Positions 7,334 to 10,713 of a DNA stretch of 10,713 nucleotides are shown one piece after another. A program made the translations under genes and the position numbers. The stretch lies in the NCBI GenBank assembly GCA_024638525.1, contig JAHEKB010000058.1:1-10713 (forward strand), read 5' to 3'. This stretch comes from Bacteroidota bacterium. Its GTDB lineage: Bacteria; Bacteroidota; Bacteroidia; NS11-12g; UBA9320. Below the pieces are notes generated by a model. That model was not told the DNA's origin. It made no database searches and worked only from the letters and a program-made list of their open reading frames with translations. The number at the start of each line of letters is the position of its first letter. Within the stretch, counting starts at the first letter, position 1.

Positions 7334-8199
7334 CCTTCAACAAGCTGTTGAAAATATCGCGTCCCGGCTTGTGGTTTCCAACGCTCTGGATATATGTCCT
7401 CCCGCTGGGCGGACAAGTAGAGCTCTTGGAGAACTGGATGTTTTGGCTAGGGCTCTTTTTCGTTTTGTTTCCACTGAATCTCTTTGTTTACTCCCTGAAT
7501 GATTTAGGAGATAGAGAAGCCGACCGTTTCAATTTGCGAAAGGGAAACTTTCTCTTTGGAGCAAAAGCTGAAGAGAAGGAACTCAAATATGCTGTCTCGA
7601 TAGCAAGCATATCTCTTGCTGCCTTTTGTGTGATTTTTACTGTATTAAGCGGTTGGCCAATGATTCTGCTTTTCCTTTCCATAGCCTTGGTCAACGTCCT
7701 CTACAACTTTGAACCTTTTAGAATAAAAAGCCGACCTCCTTTTGAAATGCTCATTCAAGTTGCATATATCCTAACGGCAGTCTTCAGTTCTGAATTGAAT
7801 CAGGTTGAACCTATCCCTTGGCAAGCAGTAGTCTATCTCAGTTTATTCTGCTTTCAGGCGCATTTAGCCGGCGAAATCATGGACATTGAACCGGATGCGA
7901 TGGCAAAGAAAATTACATCAGCGCTGCTGCTGGGTAGAACCAATGCCAAATGGCTGATGATTATTATATTATTGGCTGAGGTCTACTTGCTTAGCTTTTG
8001 GTTTCAAGACTATGTCTTGGCTTCTGTACTTGGCCTTTTTGTCCTTTGGCTCTTGCTAGACATTTTTGTCTTGTTTAAGTCTAAGGCATATACTCTTAAC
8101 CAGATGTATCTCTTTGGCTATGGAATGAATGCTATAGGTTTGGCAAGTATGATTTGGATCTTGTTCACCGGAAACCTCCTAAATCCGGTCTTTCCCTAA
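7330..8199 (+). CDS. UbiA-superfamily membrane prenyltransferase
   Basis: UbiA-type enzymes transfer a polyprenyl chain from its diphosphate to an acceptor such as a quinone precursor, haem, chlorophyllide or carotenoid. The 289 residues are strongly hydrophobic, with about eight or nine membrane segments. The first Mg-diphosphate motif, NDxxDxxxD, is NDLGDREAD at 57-65. The second is DIEPD at 185-189, followed by KKITSALLLGR. Both are intact, so the enzyme should be active. The start is TTG at 7330: an in-frame TAA at 7309-7311 leaves no ATG or GTG before it, and the first downstream ATG (codon 37) would delete the conserved KISRPGLW region. The TTG overlaps the TGA of the barrel gene (TTGA), so translation is probably coupled. 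It does not look specifically like MenA, UbiA or CtaB, and no quinone, haem or carotenoid gene is adjacent, so the acceptor is unknown. Confidence 0.85.
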   Translation: MTFNKLLKISRPGLWFPTLWIYVLPLGGQVELLENWMFWLGLFFVLFPLNLFVYSLNDLGDREADRFNLRKGNFLFGAKAEEKELKYAVSIASISLAAFCVIFTVLSGWPMILLFLSIALVNVLYNFEPFRIKSRPPFEMLIQVAYILTAVFSSELNQVEPIPWQAVVYLSLFCFQAHLAGEIMDIEPDAMAKKITSALLLGRTNAKWLMIIILLAEVYLLSFWFQDYVLASVLGLFVLWLLLDIFVLFKSKAYTLNQMYLFGYGMNAIGLASMIWILFTGNLLNPVFP

Positions 8200-8215
8200 A
8201 AAATGACCACAAAGG

Positions 8216-9997
8216 TTAGAAACAATAGCCATTGGCGTCGATCAAAGCTCTGGCCACTTCCTTTCTGATACCAATAGTATTCACCGGATCATACTTTGTA
8301 AAACGCCTCATTCCCAATAGCATCATCCTCAATTCATCACCTTCAGCAAAGGCTGCAAGGGCATGCTTGCCCGAAAGATGTATTCGCTCTAAGGCATCTG
8401 CAAGAAATGCTCTACACATTTTAATCTGAAGCTCACTCTGGTCGGAACCCTTGAGTTCAATCAATTTCTCTGTTCTGAGCAAAGCGCTTTCCGCAGCAAA
8501 GACCTCAATTGCCATGTCTGCGATATTCATAAGTATCTCTTGCTGCTTTTCAAGCTCCATCATAAATTTCTGTGCCGCGGCACCCGCTGCCATTAAGATG
8601 GCTTTTTTGGCCTGCCTGATGGCTTTGTGCTCCCAATAGAACTCTGTACCGTCTGATTCTTCACCAAAATCGGGAATCTCCATAAGTTCATCTTGGATTT
8701 TCATGGCAGGTCCCATGATATCCAATTCGCCTTTCATGGCTTTCTTCAAGACTTGTCCAACAGCGAGCATTCTGTTTATCTCATTAGTGCCTTCAAAAAT
8801 CCTATTGATTCTGGAATCTCTGTACATGCTGGCTACAGGATACTCCTCTGAATAACCCGTTCCTCCAAATATCTGAACGGCTTCGTCTACTACATAATCC
8901 AATACCTCTGAACCCAATATTTTTAGGATTGCACATTCTATATTGTATTCTTCCGCTGCTTTTAGTTTTGCTTGTGATTTGTCTACGCCTTCGGCAATAA
9001 GTGCATCTATTTTATCCTTGATCATGTCTGAGACCCTATAGGTGGCACTTTCGCATACATAAGAGCGGATTGCCATCTCAGCAATTTTGTGTTGGATAGC
9101 ACCAAAGCCGGAAATTGCTTGGCCAAACTGCTTTCTTTCGTTGGCATAATTCACCGCTACATCTATGGTCTTTTTTGACCCGCCCATAACCATTGCACAG
9201 AGTTTATACCTACCAATATTGAGGACATTGAATGCTATTTTGTGACCCTTACCAATTTCGCCCAGCAGATTATCTTTGGGAATGCGTACGTCCTCAAAGA
9301 AAACCTGACGGGTGCTGCTTCCTTTGATCCCGAGTTTTACTTCTTCATCTCCCATGCTTAAACCCGGAGTTCCCGCTTCTACCAAGAATCCGGTAAAGTG
9401 CTCTCCATCTACTTTTGCAAATACCGTAAATAAGTCTGCGAAGCCCGCATTTGTGATCCACATCTTCTGGCCATTAAGCACCCATTCATCCCCATCTAAA
9501 ACTGCCTTGGTCTTTGCCGCAAGAGCATCCGAACCACTGTCTGGTTCGGTTAGGCAATAGGCCGCTTTTATACTGCCGTTACCCAAACCGGGTAAGTATT
9601 TCTTCTTTTGCTCTTCTGTTCCAAAGTACAATATGGGGAGCGTCCCGATTCCCGTATGTGCTGCAACAGCCACGCTAAAACTTTGACTCTTACCCAATTC
9701 TTCACTCAATACGGTAGCCGTATTAAAGTCTACTCCCATGCCACCAAATTCTTCTGGCAGACCGGCTCCAAGTAAGCCCAGTTGAGCTGCTTCTTCCATC
9801 AGCTGTGGTATCAAATCGGGATTTTCCAATTGCTTGTCTATCTTGGCCCTTAGAGGGCTGACTTTTTTGTCAATGAAGTCCCTGGTCATGTCTCTGAACA
9901 TGATTTGCTCTTCATTTAATTCTTCTGGAATAAACACCGATTGTGCATCTTGCTCGGCTATTAAGAATTCTCCTCCTTTTAACATCTCTTTTTTCAT
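8216..9997 (-). CDS. Acyl-CoA dehydrogenase, long form with C-terminal extension
   Basis: This is an FAD enzyme that introduces the trans-2 double bond into acyl-CoA in the first step of beta-oxidation, passing electrons to electron-transfer flavoprotein. In the 593 residues, the N-terminal helical domain spans about 28-145; the flavin/substrate signature is at 148-157 (CLTEPDSGSD); the beta domain has KMWITNAG at 178-185; the C-terminal helical domain has ERKQFG at 287-292 and FGGTGYSEEYP at 377-387. The catalytic base is the Glu of IFEGTNEINR, Glu402, equivalent to that of human MCAD and VLCAD. About 180 residues follow it, as in VLCAD-type enzymes, suggesting a preference for long chains. 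The ATG at 9997 starts 11 bases after the thiolase stop, so the two share an operon. The gene converges on the prenyltransferase with a 16-base gap and no clear terminator. The first 28 residues are less conserved in character. Confidence 0.94.
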   Translation of the reverse strand: MKKEMLKGGEFLIAEQDAQSVFIPEELNEEQIMFRDMTRDFIDKKVSPLRAKIDKQLENPDLIPQLMEEAAQLGLLGAGLPEEFGGMGVDFNTATVLSEELGKSQSFSVAVAAHTGIGTLPILYFGTEEQKKKYLPGLGNGSIKAAYCLTEPDSGSDALAAKTKAVLDGDEWVLNGQKMWITNAGFADLFTVFAKVDGEHFTGFLVEAGTPGLSMGDEEVKLGIKGSSTRQVFFEDVRIPKDNLLGEIGKGHKIAFNVLNIGRYKLCAMVMGGSKKTIDVAVNYANERKQFGQAISGFGAIQHKIAEMAIRSYVCESATYRVSDMIKDKIDALIAEGVDKSQAKLKAAEEYNIECAILKILGSEVLDYVVDEAVQIFGGTGYSEEYPVASMYRDSRINRIFEGTNEINRMLAVGQVLKKAMKGELDIMGPAMKIQDELMEIPDFGEESDGTEFYWEHKAIRQAKKAILMAAGAAAQKFMMELEKQQEILMNIADMAIEVFAAESALLRTEKLIELKGSDQSELQIKMCRAFLADALERIHLSGKHALAAFAEGDELRMMLLGMRRFTKYDPVNTIGIRKEVARALIDANGYCF

Positions 9998-10008
9998 AAT
10001 CTATTCTC

Positions 10009-10713
10009 TTATAATCTTTCTAAAACTGCCGCTATACCTTGACCACCACCAATGCAAGCTGTAACCAATCCATACTTCTGATCTCTTCTCTTCATTTCAT
10101 CCAATATTTGAACACTCAGTTTAGCACCTGTGCAACCAAGGGGGTGACCTAGGCTGATAGCTCCACCATTCGGGTTGACTATATCGGGATTTAATCCCAA
10201 TTCTCTAATCACTGCTAAGCTTTGCGCTGCAAAGGCCTCATTCAATTCTATCTGTTCTATATCACTTAACTTTAATCCCGCTCTCTTAAGCGCTTTGGGC
10301 ACGGCCTCAACAGGTCCAATTCCCATATACCTTGGATTGACACCAACACTGGCAGAAGAGAGCAAGCGCGCTTTGGGTTCTAAGCCCAATTCTTTCACCA
10401 TCTTTTCACTCATGACCAACACAAATGAAGCTCCATCGCTGGTCTGCGAACTGTTCCCGGCAGTAACCACACCTCCTTGCTTAAATACGGGTCTCAACTT
10501 TGCCAATGCCTCTAGCGAAGTATCCTTGCGTGGACCTTCATCGGTATCCACCACATAAGACCTTTGCTTTCGCTTACCGCTGGCCTTATCAAAATAGGTC
10601 TCATTCACCTGGTAAGGCACGATTTGATTTTTAAATTTACCCTCTTCAATCGCCTTTATCGCTTTCTGATGTGACTCAAAAGCAAACTGATCCTGATCTT
10701 CCCGGCTTACCTT
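10009..10713 (-). CDS. Acetyl-CoA C-acyltransferase (thiolase), N-terminus cut by window edge
   Basis: This enzyme cleaves 3-oxoacyl-CoA with CoA to acetyl-CoA and a shortened acyl-CoA, the last step of beta-oxidation. The open frame reaches the right edge, giving the C-terminal 234 residues. It opens with SREDQDQFAFESHQKA, a conserved mid-protein thiolase segment, so the GTG at 10620 is internal and not a start. Visible motifs, counted from the edge, are VTAGNSSQTSDGA at about 83-95, NEAF at 158-161, GHPLGCTGAK with the catalytic His at 190, and CIGGG with the catalytic Cys at 220. The nucleophilic Cys of the N-terminal half lies outside the window. The composition resembles FadA-type degradative thiolase more than a biosynthetic acetoacetyl-CoA thiolase, and the acyl-CoA dehydrogenase 11 bases downstream supports this. 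A 3-hydroxyacyl-CoA dehydrogenase/enoyl-CoA hydratase gene would be expected just upstream, beyond the edge. Confidence 0.93.
   Translation of the reverse strand, partial: KVSREDQDQFAFESHQKAIKAIEEGKFKNQIVPYQVNETYFDKASGKRKQRSYVVDTDEGPRKDTSLEALAKLRPVFKQGGVVTAGNSSQTSDGASFVLVMSEKMVKELGLEPKARLLSSASVGVNPRYMGIGPVEAVPKALKRAGLKLSDIEQIELNEAFAAQSLAVIRELGLNPDIVNPNGGAISLGHPLGCTGAKLSVQILDEMKRRDQKYGLVTACIGGGQGIAAVLERL

Noticed and set aside
8197..8218. Intrinsic terminator between the convergent prenyltransferase and acyl-CoA dehydrogenase genes
   Set aside because: The 16-base gap has an A-run but no inverted repeat preceding it on either strand.
10175..10558. 127-codon plus-strand open frame opposite the thiolase
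   Set aside because: It lies wholly antisense to a well-conserved coding region. Its translation is low-complexity in Ser, Asn and Leu and shows no domain, and there is no promoter or ribosome site.
10618..10620. GTG at 10620 as the start of the thiolase gene
   Set aside because: The frame continues upstream to the window edge with conserved thiolase sequence (SREDQDQFAFESHQKA), so this is an internal valine codon in a truncated gene.
1..10713. Mobile element, CRISPR array, tRNA, riboswitch or defence system
   Set aside because: No direct-repeat arrays, terminal inverted repeats, transposase or nuclease-toxin motifs, or tRNA-like folds were noticed by reading both strands. Every complete gene has a housekeeping or membrane-associated role with an intact frame.

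Overview
The window reads as ordinary chromosome from a member of the Bacteroidota, probably a flavobacterial or cytophagal lineage. The support is convergent: promoter-like sites fit the Bacteroidota consensus (TTTG, 19-base spacer, TAnnTTTG), there are no clear Shine-Dalgarno sites, exported proteins have signal peptides ending in FAQ or KAQ, there is an outer-membrane beta-barrel protein, and several proteins resemble forms I associate with this phylum. Coding density is very high. I see no tRNA, rRNA, CRISPR array, insertion sequence, phage gene or integration scar, and no gene-free stretch longer than about 170 bases.

Layout from left to right. (1) Positions 1-1698, minus strand: most of a large exported PIG-L/LmbE-type deacetylase whose C-terminus lies off the left edge. 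(2) Positions 1789-3786, plus strand: complete uvrB, divergent from the deacetylase and preceded by a very short leader. (3) Positions 3798-6145, minus strand: a two-gene unit, anmK followed by a Glu/Leu/Phe/Val-type amino-acid dehydrogenase. The two genes share one base in a TAATG junction and converge on uvrB. (4) Positions 6146-6316: a divergent control region with a convincing anmK promoter and a -7-like box for the rightward unit. (5) Positions 6317-8199, plus strand: a two-gene unit of an exported beta-barrel protein with an unrecognised C-terminal domain, followed by a UbiA-superfamily prenyltransferase. These overlap by four bases and the second gene uses a TTG start. (6) Positions 8216-10713, minus strand: an acyl-CoA dehydrogenase downstream of a thiolase that is cut by the right edge, which is the distal end of a fatty-acid beta-oxidation operon.

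The genes cover DNA repair, recycling of cell-wall amino sugars, amino-acid nitrogen metabolism, membrane lipid or quinone/pigment prenylation, and fatty-acid degradation. All complete frames are intact, with recognisable catalytic residues. I found no convincing undescribed multi-gene system. The items most worth a second look are the barrel protein with its unknown C-terminal domain and its tight coupling to a prenyltransferase, the divergent amino-acid dehydrogenase coupled to anmK, and the exported PIG-L protein.
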